A stretch of DNA of 60,801 bases from Stagonosporopsis chrysanthemi (GCA_022560025.1 JAFISE010000182.1:1-60801), one strand, 5' to 3'; shown: positions 20,001 to 31,608, counted from the stretch's first letter. A program made the numbers and translations. Notes: generated from the letters alone by a model not told the origin.

Positions 20001-23000
20001 GGCAATAGACTCTGACCTACATCATCCGCTCGACGCAGGCGCAACCACTTATCACCAATAAGGCATTTACAATACGTCCGCAGATGCATGTAAATCTGCT
20101 GCGAGCGAGTTTCATAGTGTTCTGCCGGCTCAATCAATCGAGATTACGAAGTGCGACCAGCTGTCTCATTTCCAAGGATCCGCTTCCAGCAGGCTTGCGT
20201 TGACGCTCTACCCAGACCTTACAAGCCAAGTGCCGCCCATCTCTGACAGCCACCGTCCGGCAATCTGCAACACGGGAACGAAACCCTCATGACGTACACT
20301 CACCATGCCACGAGACGTGTGGACCCGAACGTGGCGTTGCATCGTGGACGACTGTTGGCGAAGAAATGGCTGTTTGCGGAAGCGCTAGCCTGTAGCAGAA
20401 GGCAGCTCCAGTTCGCTATCCCTTGTGGGCGGTCCCTGGTGTCCACCAGCTGGTGGTTAGGAAGCTTTCTTTTCTTAGTGCTAGGGCCAACTATACGTTC
20501 TGCAATCTTGATGACAGGCTGACTTGCGCAAATTATCAGAGAGCAACGCAGCCTTAGTCCATGGGCGATAATTGATGATCACCGACGTCAATCCTGACTC
20601 TCTACCATCGATGCTCACCTCTGTTCCTGACCCAGAGATAAATCCTTGAGCAGGCAGGTGGGTGTACATACGTAGAATCGGCAAGAGGATTCGGTGGGTC
20701 GCTAGCTTGGAAGTGCATGTTGCCGATCGTGACCAGGAGCTGATGCTCGCGATGGACGTTCTAGACTGCGCCTAGAGTGTCAAAGTCACCGCGATTTTTG
20801 TTCTGTGGGTCATGCTGGAATTTACCCTTGATGTAAGGATTAGCTTCGGCCTGTTCGACGTTGGAATGAGTCAACCAATCAATACGGACCGTCGGCGTCC
20901 CGATCGACAATCACCTTGACTGAGTTGGTGCCCTTTGGTGTTGCTTTGTGTACTTGCGAATGTCACCAATGCAAAGCTGGTCGTCACTATGTACATGCAG
21001 GGGCTGGGAAGGTCTACCGGCAATTCCCGTTGAATGCGGTGCGGAGGCCTGCCCGCCTGCACGATTCGATGGGTCCTTCATGTTTCTCAAACACGACAAG
21101 GTTACTGTTTTTGCCGTAACCTGCCGTTCCTAGGGAGTGCCCAGCCGACAAACACAACAGCCCTCGCTACGACGTGCAGATAACGGACGCCTGCAAGTAA
21201 GGTGTCACTGCATGCACGCATTGTTTTTTCTTGCCTGCTCGCAGCTGCTAACGAGCTCGATCGTTTGTATCAGTCATCGCCGGGTGCATGCTGCAATACA
21301 GTACAGTAGGCCATCTTGAGCGGCCACTGCATCGGCGCTTCAGCCCTTGCAGTTGACCGCCCTCTGCAGCGGAAGTCGCACCAGAACCGAGTAGGACTTG
21401 TGTTCAGGAATGTTTCCTGTCCCCGTCACTACCGTCCACGGGCAGACATTACTCCAAATCACGGCAGCCTGGCAGTAGTGTGGCACACGGTTCTTGTTAT
21501 ATCTGTGTGAGCGTTGTGTTCTGACAAAGACGATAACCATTGCATACAAAGGCTTAGAGACGACATTTACCGTCATTATTAAGGCTATCACCTTGGCTGC
21601 ATGACCACAGCATCCGAGGATCGGACCACCTCTCGAAGGATTGAAATTTCTGCGTGCTGCAGGCTGCAGCATTGCAAATGCACGCAATAATTGCGAAGAC
21701 AAGGTCCCAACCGTCTTGTTGCTAGCTTGTGTCCTGCAACCAAATATGTCTTTTCCACTGTATGGAGCCACATCCTTCGATGTCTATGTCTGGCCTAGCT
21801 CGCACTACGCCTAACACACCAGTGGACAAGCTAAACGCCTACGGCTCTGGTCCATCTGCAATCAAGGGGCAGCTTACCTTTGTTCACGGACACCGAAATA
21901 ACAAATACATACAGCAGAACCGAAAACGAGTACGACAGCGCGCCTGCTCACACAATTAGCTTTTCCAGCCAATAGCTGACCGCGTGTCAGCTTGAAAACA
22001 TCCCACACTTACATCTGCATGATTCGTCAAACGACCTACCCCCGTGCTGTGTGACCAGAGTAGGTCAGCTTCCCTGATCATCGTGTCAAGAGCTCGAATC
22101 AAGTCACCTGGTCCTTGCTACATACAAGGGGGGTCCATGAATGAATGAGAATACGAGTGTCGGTGTCGATCCGATGAGAACCAATAGAATATGTTAGAAG
22201 TAGGTACTGACCACTGAGAAACCTCCGAAAATTTCGGTGTGGCAGCTCGTATTCTCATTCATCCATGGACCCCCCTTGTATGACATCCCCGCACCTTAAG
22301 CGCTTACTTCTGGCACACAGCTCGAGACAGATCTGATCTGCCCGCGTCGAGCAAGGTCACCCATTGTTGTCGGGCAAGCCACAGTGGCATGATCTGTTCC
22401 CGGCTGCGTGTCTCATGACCAAATGCGTCTTCCTTGTCGTGCGCCTGTCCAAGCCTCGTAGCAACACGACTCGTCTCCATCAGCCACACTTTCCTCATCC
22501 TTGTTCGCTCCGCACGCATTGCTGACTTCCTGTTTCGAACAAGGAAGTCCTTGATGCCCAGACCGCTTTACACAACATTCGCGACACTGCGTGCACTTAC
22601 ACCGGTGTATTACCGCAAATCGTCTCACCACAGGAATCCTTCTTGCGCTTCCCGCCTCTTCCGCTCGCTTCGTTGTGGCCCGATCAATCTGCAACTCACC
22701 GCTGGCCCACCTGCATCACATCCGAAAGCTGTATCGGCAGACGCGCGCCACGATTCATCTGATCGTAACCATGGAAGTGTTCGTGTCTACTGAAGTCTGC
22801 TCGCTGGTCGCCATAACTTCGGTCATCTGAAGCTCGGATGCGGCGGCTCCCACAAGCTTTGCGGAGATCGACGTCAAACCCTTCTCACTTTTGGACCAGA
22901 GGACGCTTTCATCCCATTGGATGACCTGGTCGTGACTCCCAGCAAACGTCCATCTTTATCTAAGCCTCATCAGATGATCCAGTCCTGGTTTTCACCTACA

Positions 23001-24713
23001 CATTCCGAGTAACCACTGGGCGATACATGATGACCACTGATGGTGTGTAGGACTCCCGCGGTCACTGTCCGCAGTATAGCCCAAGATTTGGATCTCCTCA
23101 AAGCCCCATTGCCGCGAGGCGACAGCATGCACCTAAGTCTTGAATGACTGTCTTCCAAAGATGGATTGGTGCGTTGAATACAACACAGACCTCAAAGTCA
23201 AGTAAACAGGAAAGCCAACCCGCTCGCTTCGCCGAGGAAAAACTCTTCCGCTCGCAGGTCAATCACAAGCCTCGATAACGTCGTCCCGTCGTTGCATTAC
23301 CTTTGCGGCAAAGTGGATCTTACCATCCCAACACGCCACCTCAAGACCCGACGCAAACCAACGCAGGTCATGTTGTTAGGCGACAAATCGTGCCGCTCCC
23401 AATTTTCGAAGTTGCATCACCGAGCCGGGCCTTGTGAGCTTAAGCAGGTGTGTCGATCATGACGAAGACGTTGTAGTGCGGGGCTCAAGGCTCGACTGCT
23501 CCACGGACGATCGTATTATTGACGATGGCAATAATAAACCAGCGCTTAGCTGCAACTTGCAGGTGAACGACAACTGGTAGCGGCACAAGAGTCGGGATCA
23601 ACGCATACGCGTAATGGTTCGTCGTATTACCAGAGGATGTGCACGGTAGATTTCCAGGGTTCAAGGCCGAGCAAGTATGCAGGCATTTCGCGAATTTAGA
23701 ATAAAGTACATTCTTCCGATCCAATCCCCAACCCATGGCTCCAGCAGTCGATGACTTCATTGTGTCTTGTGCTCGGAGAACGCAACGTCTGGGGCGTTGA
23801 AACAATCTTGTAAGGTCTCATATGGCAGGGACTGCAGGTAAAACGTTCAGCAAGATGGTTCCCCAGTTTGAGGATGCACATGAATGCAGCCAGCAACTGC
23901 ATTAATATGGTGCAAATTCGAGCCCATAAGACAGACGAAGTGGGACAGAATGAAGTGGTCTGCTAGGTCTGCTAGATGAACAACAAGCCTTTGCACAGTA
24001 TTGGCCGTGCCGACTTTATACGAGATACCTATTCATTGCAGCTCGAACATTTACAGTATAGAGTTTGTGTCCAACAGTCGGTCTTTGTGAAGTCCAGCAT
24101 AGTTGCCCGGCCTGCTTCCTATACATGATGACTTCGTCTCACAGATCGGAGAGTATGATATCGAAGATGCACATGTTCGTCAACGTCACAGAAAGCATGA
24201 GATGGAATATAATTCACTTGACTCGATCACAAGGGAATATACGCAGCCTCCGATCCCGATATTTCGGGTCTGTTGCATCTCTTGTTATGGCACGCATCGC
24301 AAGTCTTTCATTTAAGTAAGTCAAGTGAGATGGGCATAGCCAAGCCGTAGCTACCTTTTCTTCCACCGTCAAAATGAGGAATCCATTCCTTCTCCCTCCA
24401 ATTCTGTACTGGAAGGCACTCGGTACAGATAAGCTACTGGCTGCTACAGGAGAAGTTGGTACGGAAGCTGAGATAGAAGGCGGATTCGCCTACAGCTGCC
24501 TTCCGCGTGGACCTGCCCAAAAGGTCTCGTGTCCCCATCATCTTATCTCGAAAGCCATTCCACAATCACACCTTCAGCCTATATATTTATAATGGCAATC
24601 TTTCTCCTCAACGAACAGCTCCTACTTCGACCGGTGCATGTCGTTATCGAACCGCCGTAGAGAAAACTTCTAGCAGAAACTCATAAATCCTTGGATCTGT
24701 CAAAGTTCACAAC
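17067..24713. other. Gene-poor tract of 7.6 kb
   Basis: I could not support any coding gene here. Frames are short, many lack an ATG, and none shows a domain or a chain of splice sites. Base composition is mixed rather than strongly AT-rich, so there is no obvious sign of heavy repeat-induced point mutation. One inverted-repeat element (22125-22278) is the only clear structure. The tract separates the housekeeping genes on the left from the GNAT/Zn2Cys6/methyltransferase trio on the right, and could hold decayed transposons or unannotated non-coding RNA. Confidence 0.5.
22125..22278. mobile_element. MITE-like element with 33-bp terminal inverted repeats
   Basis: The left end begins CAAGGGGGGTCCATG and continues to AATACGAG. 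The right end is its reverse complement over 33 bp with one mismatch (position 16). The element is 154 bp in total and codes for nothing. It is flanked on both sides by TA (22123-22124 and 22279-22280), the target duplication expected for Tc1/mariner/Fot1-type transposases. The near-perfect ends suggest a fairly recent insertion. The mobilising transposase is not in this window. No second copy was noticed here. Confidence 0.8.
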
Positions 24714-25594
24714 ATGCCTATCGAAGTCACTCGAATGACAGAGGCCGACATCGACGGTGCAATTGACACGATACAACAAGCATTTGCAGATGATCCGTAC
24801 AACAATTGGGTTTACCCCGATCGCTCAAAGGTATGCGTACGCAGTAGGACTCCAGCACAGGTTCTGCGCCAAACTGTAATCTCGCAAGCAGAATTGAGAG
24901 CTACACTGTCCCGCAAATGCACAATGGGAGAATTTCTAAGGTCCCGAAAGACATGTCAACTCCGCCGTGACGCATACATCTCAGCTAACATATTCCCTAG
25001 GTTGACCTAACACGAAACCGCGTCTCGCTCACTCTCCGCTGTCGCTGGGGTATATCTCATGGCCTCTTCCATGTCGCCCGCGACTCCTCGAACCCCACCA
25101 AAATCCTTGGTTGTGCGATGTGGATGCCTCCTCAACCACCAGCCCAACCTGATTCATGGTCACTGTACCTATCCTATTGGGGACTGTGGCTGAACCAGAT
25201 CCGGATGAACACATGGTATGGCCGTGGAGGGCTGAGCACGCAGCGCTATTGGATCTGGAAGGCTCGGCAGGCAGAAGCGCAGAAGGAGCTTTGGACGAGC
25301 GAGAAGGGGTATTACTTTTGCAACATTGTGACGGTACTGCCTGAAGCACAAGGAAAAGGCGTAGGGAGAAAGCTCATGGAGGAGGTTCTCCGTATGGCGG
25401 ATGAAGAGGGCGTAGGTTGTTATTTGGAGAGCTCGAGGAAGGTACCGAATGTGCCGATATATGAGAAATTCGGATTTGAGCTGGCGCGTGAGATGGAGTG
25501 TAAGGACAGAGAAGGAGAGAAGGACGCGATAACGCTGTACTGCATGCTCAGGATGCCGAGAGAAGCTGGAGATATGCGCTTTGGAAAGGCGTAG
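24714..25594 (+). CDS. GNAT-family N-acetyltransferase
   Basis: Two exons, 24714-24830 and 25001-25594, 236 aa. GNAT enzymes transfer acetyl from acetyl-CoA to an amine. The start MPIEVTRMTEADIDGAIDTIQQAFADDPYNNWVYP-type fold opening is visible, and the acetyl-CoA loop is NIVTVLPEAQGKGVGRKLM (Q-G-K-G-V-G) near residues 160-180. It is followed by ESSRKVPNVPIYEKFGFE, the usual motif B end. The intron is 170 bp. The substrate cannot be told; this subfamily in fungi is mostly uncharacterised. The gene ends 42 bp from the stop of the Zn2Cys6 gene, tail to tail, so the 3' ends of the two transcripts may overlap. Confidence 0.85.
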
Positions 25595-25636
25595 TGTCAG
25601 CCTCAACATACCCTCCAGAGATCGTGATGTGGATCC

Positions 25637-27299
25637 TTAGCGAGGGAGAATCTCTGTGTCGAAACTTGCATCTACGGTCCAGACCGTTAACAGACTGGCT
25701 TCCCACTCTTCTGCCCTCTTGGGTCCGTCGTCCCAATACACATCTTTCCATTCTTCAAACACACTTTGCGCCGCAGCGTCGCTACCTTCGGTGTGGATTT
25801 TACGAACAATCCTGTCAACACTCTCAAAGGCTCTCCTGGTCACAGTTTTGCCCTCTGACAAGACGATTTCACCTACTGCCCCCACGACCTTCTCGACCGC
25901 TTTTCCGATCCACCAACCTCTTGGTGCCAGGCCTGCAAGAGCGAACCACCACGCTACAATTACAAGCGCTCTCGGTTCCCTGTTCTTGACGAGCAAAAGG
26001 AAGTCTGGCATCAGGAACGAGCAGAAGACAAAAACACGCACGAAGAAGTCCGGGTTAAGGTGGTAGTAGTATAGGCTCAGGAATATGGGACTGAATGCTT
26101 GCAATACTGGGTACAACGTGTTGGCATGCAAGTCGATTAGACCTGACTCTGACTCTGTATCGCTGAGCGACGTCAACAAGTCCATGAGTGACGGCGGGAG
26201 AAACACTGGCGCCGCTTCGGAGTACTGCAGATAGTATGTTGATGGTGGATTGGGATAGTCAGGAGTGGTTCCTACCGCACCGACTCGAGTATGCAGGTGG
26301 CGGTCCTTGCTAGTATGGAAGATTGGTGGTGGAGGGAGAGCTCGCAACTCCCTACAGATCAGCGGGTAGACGGAGAGTTTCTCGATGCCTGCTGCCCAGC
26401 GTAGCGATGCAAGAAGTCGAAGTCCTTCGCTCATTTTCAGGAACGTGTCCATCCAGACGAGATACGCATCGTTATTTATGATGCTCGCATTCGGCGGCGT
26501 CACCAAGCTCAGTAAGAGCATGCCGGTAACAAGAACAGATTCGTAATTATGCGCTGTGATGTTATGTAACACCTTGCTGTACTCTGCAAAGGTCCGTTGG
26601 CGATACATCAATGCTAGTTGTTCGGCCTGTTTAGAAGGTGCCAGTGTGTTGCTGTGAGATGCCGCGATGCTCAACAGTGCGTAAAGTAAGTGCGAATGTG
26701 AGAGCGAGAGGTGAGGAATAGAGTCTCTGTGGAGCGATACCACAGTCTCGTCGTCTCGCACAGTCAGCGTCTGCCAGGTGAAGGTCTTGTAGTGATGCAG
26801 TAACTCAAAATCGGAACTGTAGAGGAGACCAGAGACTGCTTGTGCAGCTGGTATGAGCCATGACGGTATCGCCCTGGAAACATTGTTGAAGTCCGCTCCT
26901 TCGGCAGAGACCTGGAAGGCAGGTGAGTTGCTCTCACTGAGTGCAGCGGTAGATGTTGGTGACGCTGACGCTGACCCTGGGAGGTATTCGCAACTCAACT
27001 TGCGTAACGAGCAGTAGCTGCAAATCGGTTGGCCTTCATCGCACTATGCCGTGTCAGTTCTGAACATTTAGGTGTAGTGCTCTGTAATAGCGCTGATATC
27101 GGCCCCTCTTGATCTCGACTGGAGAGTCGATCCTAGTTCTTTACGGCCGCTAGACCGGACATCCTTCATGAACGAGAAGGAAATATCGTAGGACCAAGGA
27201 ATCTATTACCTTAACCTTCTTGCGCTTGCATGTGAAACAGCCGCCGCGTGACTTGCGATGCGGCTTCTTACTCACAAACCCCGAATTGCGACGGGTCAT
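25637..27299 (-). CDS. Zn2Cys6 fungal-type transcription factor
   Basis: Two exons, 27299-27210 and 27043-25637, 498 aa. Splicing assembles a complete binuclear zinc cluster, C21-x2-C24-x6-C31-x6-C38-x2-C41-x6-C48 (GGCFTCKRKKVK from exon 1, CDEGQPICSYCSLRKLSC from exon 2). The remainder resembles the fungal-specific TF domain with helices around residues 120-450 (HYKTFTWQTL, HLLYALLSIAASH, LLLSLVTPPN). The start at 27299 gives the usual short basic lead (SKKPHRKSRGG). The frame stays open upstream to about 27458, so a longer N-terminus is possible. The protein is probably a nuclear regulator. It is divergent from the methyltransferase gene and may control it through the palindrome in the shared promoter; that is inference. 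Confidence 0.87.
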
Positions 27300-27893
27300 T
27301 CTGACAGCGGTGTGTCTTGCAGGAGTAGACGCTTCCAGTAACGGGTGCCATGTAGATGGAGGTGTGTTATCGCCTACGTCACGAACGAGCCTCCTGGCTT
27401 CAAAAATATGCTCCTCTCGCGACGAATGCACCTCAATCTCGACCTGCCCATGGGTCATGTGTATTACGAGGTTTGCACATTTGGAATTTCATCGCATTCT
27501 GGTCTGAGGGACAGGCGCAGACTACAAAGTGCGAAGGGGGCAGGCGCGAGTCCGATCCGGCCATCGGAGCCGAGGTGCCTATTAACATTGAGCCGGCTCT
27601 GGCAGCTTTACTCCTACGGACATCCAACACATCACACTGTGATCCGAAAAAATGTGCGCATACAGTTCAGATTCGTCCGCGTATCATGGCCTCATCCTTC
27701 AGACTGGGCTTGACACAGTCAGCGTGCATAAGTTATAGTAGACCATAAGCACTATGCTTCTTTCACAATGCTGCTCACTTAGTATATGTGGCGAGAGGCC
27801 CTCTGTGGGAAGCCCCTCAGCAGACAGAGCATCGATTGAATTCACCAGCAGTCCAGCTATCTTGCCGATAACACCAACACCTTCACAGCAACC
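27300..27893. other. Shared divergent promoter, Zn2Cys6 factor / methyltransferase
   Basis: 594 bp between two divergent ATGs. It contains the palindrome at 27551-27568 and no further coding feature. Confidence 0.6.
27551..27568. promoter_or_regulatory. Inverted repeat with CCG-N10-CGG core
   Basis: TCCGAT, six bases, then ATCGGA: a perfect 6-bp inverted repeat containing an everted CCG/CGG pair spaced by 10 bases. Zn2Cys6 dimers bind paired CGG triplets whose orientation and spacing define specificity, so this is a plausible operator for the adjacent regulator. It is roughly 250 bp from the regulator's ATG and 325 bp from the methyltransferase ATG. Confidence 0.4.
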
Positions 27894-28751
27894 ATGAACA
27901 TCTCCTCGGTTAACCCACCTCCACATGCTCAAGCTCTGCTCTCAGCCGCCCAAAAAGTATCTACGTACGAGACAACAGGCGGTCTCGTAACGGCACAGTT
28001 TGCGGAGCATAACCTCTCGCTCATTCCACCCATCCAAGACGGATCGATCATCCACGACAACGCATGCGGCTCGGGTACCGTTAGCCGCCTAATCCTATCC
28101 TCTGCTCAGCGACCGAGCGACATCCAAATCTACGCAACCGACATCGACCCACCATTCGTAGAAGCCATCGAGAACGCTGTGAAAGAGCACAACTGGCCCG
28201 TCTTCGTGAGCAAGCAAAAGAGCGAAGCCTTGAACTTCCAAGACAACACGTTCACGCACTCACTGACGAACATCGCCATCTTCTTCACCTCGTCCGCTGG
28301 ACTCGACGGTGCAAAGGAGATCTACCGCACACTTCAGCCTGGTGGTACCGCGGTAGTCAACTGCTGGGCCCTTGTAACCTGGCTTATTCCTGTGAAGATC
28401 GTGCACGAGACTATTCGCCCGGGTAAGCCGTTCCCCACTCCCGTGGTTGCGTGGCACGATGGACAACACATTCAGAAAGTAATGCGGGAAGCGGGGTTCA
28501 AGGGAGAGAATATGAGGCTGGAGCGGAGCAGTGCATTCGCAGTGGTGACGAAAGATAGGCTGAGAGAGTGGGCCGAGAAAAGCTGGGCGTACCTGGGAGG
28601 AATCGCGGGATGGTTTGAAGACGACGAGAAGACGTGGGACCAAGCTGTGGATAAGTTGGTAGAGCTGTTGCTACTTCAGCCAGGGACGACGGTCCATGGA
28701 GATGTGGTCAGGATGGAGGCTAGCCAGTGGGTAGTTGTTGCGAAGAAGTAG
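27894..28751 (+). CDS. SAM-dependent class I methyltransferase
   Basis: A single exon of 285 aa. Rossmann-type methyltransferase; motif I is IIHDNACGSGTVSR (residues about 52-65), the acidic end of strand 2 is YATDIDPPF, and motif III-like text is IYRTLQPGGTAVVNCWA. This arrangement is typical of UbiE/TdiE-like small-molecule methyltransferases of fungal gene clusters; the acceptor is unknown. The ATG lies in a good context (CAACCATGA). There is no signal peptide or membrane segment, so it is presumably cytosolic. It diverges from the Zn2Cys6 gene and converges on sec61 with about 290 bp between stops. No backbone enzyme (PKS, NRPS, terpene synthase) is seen in the window. Confidence 0.85.
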   Translation: MNISSVNPPPHAQALLSAAQKVSTYETTGGLVTAQFAEHNLSLIPPIQDGSIIHDNACGSGTVSRLILSSAQRPSDIQIYATDIDPPFVEAIENAVKEHNWPVFVSKQKSEALNFQDNTFTHSLTNIAIFFTSSAGLDGAKEIYRTLQPGGTAVVNCWALVTWLIPVKIVHETIRPGKPFPTPVVAWHDGQHIQKVMREAGFKGENMRLERSSAFAVVTKDRLREWAEKSWAYLGGIAGWFEDDEKTWDQAVDKLVELLLLQPGTTVHGDVVRMEASQWVVVAKK

Positions 28752-29043
28752 ATCTCTCAGAGCGATTCAATGTGCCTGTGATGGCCTTGGAGGTTCCGCC
28801 AAAGTTGAGGATGAAAGCGACGGCATGTGGTCTTCTCAATAGCACATTAATCTACCAGACATCAGACTTTTGAATGCAAAAGACTAAGCAGAATCCATAC
28901 GATGCTTGCTTTTGTATCGTGACGTTTATAGTGTACAAATGCTTTCCAGCATCTAGATGCAACCGACTCTTCTCATATTCCAATACAAGATAAGAAACCC
29001 CTAAATCATCCTTCGACCGGCTGCCACTCCATTCTTGGAGCAT

Positions 29044-30627
29044 CTAGCCCATGACCATACCCTTGAGGCCGGACATGTCACCCTCCTTAGCGGCAATCTC
29101 GAAGTAGCCGTAGATGATGGTAACGGCAAGCAGGATACCGGTTCCGCTACCAAGGGCACCGAGAAGGTCGCTGCCGACGGAAAGAGCGCCAATGCATGCA
29201 CCACCGAAGGCGGCAGCAGTGGGAATAACACGCTTGAGTTCCTTGTACATGGACTCCTCACGGTGACCGGCCATGACGAGACCCTGCTCCTTGAGCTGCT
29301 TGGCGACATCGCGGGGAGACGAGCCAGAGACCTCGATCCAGGTCTTGGAGAAGACGGCGCAGGCAACGAGCATGTAGACAATGAAGACAGCAGTCTTGAG
29401 AGGGTCAGAGAGCGCCTCGGTGATGCTGAGGGGAGGAGACCTAAACCCGTTAGTGATGGAGTTTACAGAATTCTAAATAAAAACATACATGTAGTAGGCA
29501 ATACCGGAGGTAGCGAAAAGCTGAGCAGAGCCCTCCTTGGGCTCCCAGACACCGAGAAGCTGGACAAGGAGGTTGTCGGAGAAGCGGCTGTACAGCATCT
29601 GGCTGATCAGGAAGACGTTGGAGGACAAAGCCGACTGGAGCATGATAGGCATGTTGGAGGTGTAGAACAGGCGGACGGGGTAAGAGCCGCGGACACCACG
29701 CTGGCGAGCAGACTTAACGGGGATCTCGACGCGGAAACCCTGGAGATAGATGACAGCGCCGAAGACGATGACAGTGGAGATCAGGTTCATGACGTTGGGG
29801 AGGTTCTGGCGGTAGAAAGCCTCGCGAAGAGCGACAGTCTTGTTGGGCCAGGTGAAGAGCAGGTGGACAAGGGCAATGATGGCACCCTCGAACTCGGGGC
29901 CACGGCCAGTGTTGATCGTGGTGGGCGAGAAAGCCTTCCACATGATCGACTCGCAGATGTTGGTCGCAATGAACAGCGAGATACCGCTGCCAAGACCGTA
30001 GCCCTTCTGCAGCAGCTCGTCGAGGAGAATGACGATGAGACCGGCGATCATGAGCTGGAGGACGAGGAGAACGCAGATACCGGCACCAAGGTCAGAAGGC
30101 TGTCCATAGAGACCCGAGATGACATAGACAACAGCCTGACCGAAGGACAGGAGAATCGCGAGGAGCTTCTGAGCAGTCTGGTAAAGCTCACGGTCGGACT
30201 TGAGGTCAAGGTTGACATCGATGAGGTGGGTACCAGCGAGAAGCTGGAAGACCATGCCGGACGAGATGATAGGTGTGATACCGAGCTCCATCAGCGTTCC
30301 CCTGTTACTGGCCATCATCATACGTAGCCAGTAGAGCGGGTCCGAAGTGTCAGAGGAGACAATGCCGTACAGCGGCATTTGGCTCATAACCAAGAAGACC
30401 AACAGCGTCAGACCGGTCCATACCAGGCGGTTGTTGAAGGGCACCTTGCTCTCGGGGAGCTGGATCTCGGGGACGAGAGGCACGAAGGGTTTGACGAGAT
30501 CGAGGAACCGGACTGCGCGCGTGTCAGCTATTATTCAATGCATCTTCATTGCTTGCTGGTCGTGCGCGGAGCTCTGTGCCCCAGCGCGCGGCCAGCCATT
30601 GCGGGCGCTGCACTTACGGCCGCTCAT
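29044..30627 (-). CDS. sec61: Sec61 alpha subunit, ER protein translocon
   Basis: Three exons: 30627-30618 (10 nt), 30512-29489 and 29440-29044, 476 aa. Sec61 alpha forms the ER channel for co- and post-translational translocation. The start MSGLRFLDLVKPFVPLVPEIQ spans the first intron (105 bp) and matches eukaryotic Sec61. About ten hydrophobic helices follow, with GITPIISSGMVFQLL, the long cytosolic loop with VKSARQRGVRGSYPV, and the C-terminal half joined at YYMSPPLSITEAL. The C-terminus ends GMVMG. The second intron is 48 bp and begins with GTATGT. The coding sequence has very strong codon bias, consistent with high expression. That bias also creates a long stop-free antisense frame, which I do not believe is a gene. 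Confidence 0.95.
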
Positions 30628-31608
30628 GATTGCGAGTCTTGAGGCCCAAGCGAAGCGAAAAGAGACAAAAGGAAGTGAAGAAGAAGTTGTCGAGGGCGAC
30701 GCTCGAGATGGGTGATGGAGAGGGGGTCCAGTGAGCTCTTTCAAGCAACGTGTTCGAGAAGAGGACGCTAAAAGTGTCCGGGCTCGCTAATTGCGGAGAG
30801 CGACCCCTAGCCTGCTGGCCTGCATTTCACCTTTCGCGCCTCCACTTACACACAAAGGCCAGCTGGCTTGACGTGACAGAGCTTCTTACCGTTCCTACTT
30901 GTTCTTCCAGAATTCATAGTTTGCACTTGAACTGATCCCACATCTGCAAGTGCCCGTGCGTCATCGGGGCCGCCATGCTACCACCATCCACAAGCTATGA
31001 GGCTTGACCAAGGCAAGCAACCAAGATATTGCATCGCTCAGAAGCTCCAAGGCATTGTGTGGGTCAGCTTGTCAGAGTGCCAGGTTGAAAGGCCTGCAGC
31101 CTGGAGTGCCTCTTCCCAGCATGCAACTGTCAGGTAAGAGCATGATACTGGCAGTGGAGGCTACATCTGAGAATGCATTCACCGATCCAGCGATAACGCG
31201 AATCAAAACATGGAGATTTGACTGTCTTGACTTCCTCCACCCATCGTATAAACCGCCATGGAGTGACCTCACCAGCCGCCCCGCCCCGAATAGGGTCTAG
31301 CGCCGTCATCTCATTGGCTCAAGCCGCGAATGCGAATTTAGCGTTAGCCTTGCATGCTATGCGAAAGTCGTCCTACACTGTTACACAGCCTCCGCAAGCG
31401 AGTGCGAAAGATGCACCTCCAATATGACTTCATCGCAGGATTTCGCATTCGCAACGACTGCCTGCTCCATGGACGACAGAGACATAAAAGTGCTATGCCT
31501 CGTAGCAAAACAGAGCACCAACCTGCTCAACCTTGAAACTCAGTGCATGATCTACTCATATACACAACTCTTGCATATCCACCTTGAACAGTCCTGAAGA
31601 TCATCACC
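30628..31608. other. Divergent promoter region sec61 / RTA1-like gene
   Basis: About 980 bp without a supported gene. The sec61-proximal part is CT-rich on the coding strand. Several GCGAATGCGAA-like and GCGAAAG-like short motifs recur at 31325-31460. A short upstream ORF ahead of the RTA1-like gene is listed separately. Confidence 0.5.
31547..31597 (+). promoter_or_regulatory. Candidate upstream ORF (16 codons)
   Basis: An ATG at 31547 opens a 16-codon frame that stops at 31597, eleven bases before the ATG of the RTA1-like gene. If the transcript starts upstream of it, ribosomes would have to reinitiate or leak past it. The transcription start is unknown, so its presence in the leader is unproven. 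Confidence 0.35.

Noticed and set aside
27300..27458. Longer N-terminus for the Zn2Cys6 factor
   Set aside because: The frame is open, but the extra 53 residues look random and the shorter start gives the usual basic lead before the zinc cluster.
24714..28751. A classical secondary-metabolite cluster
   Set aside because: No PKS, NRPS, terpene synthase, P450 or transporter is visible next to the three genes, so only a small tailoring-type module can be claimed.
29035..30327. 430-residue open frame on the plus strand across sec61
   Set aside because: It is the mirror of the highly codon-biased sec61 coding strand, spans the small sec61 intron and has no domain; Asp/Glu/Val-rich composition is typical of antisense frames.
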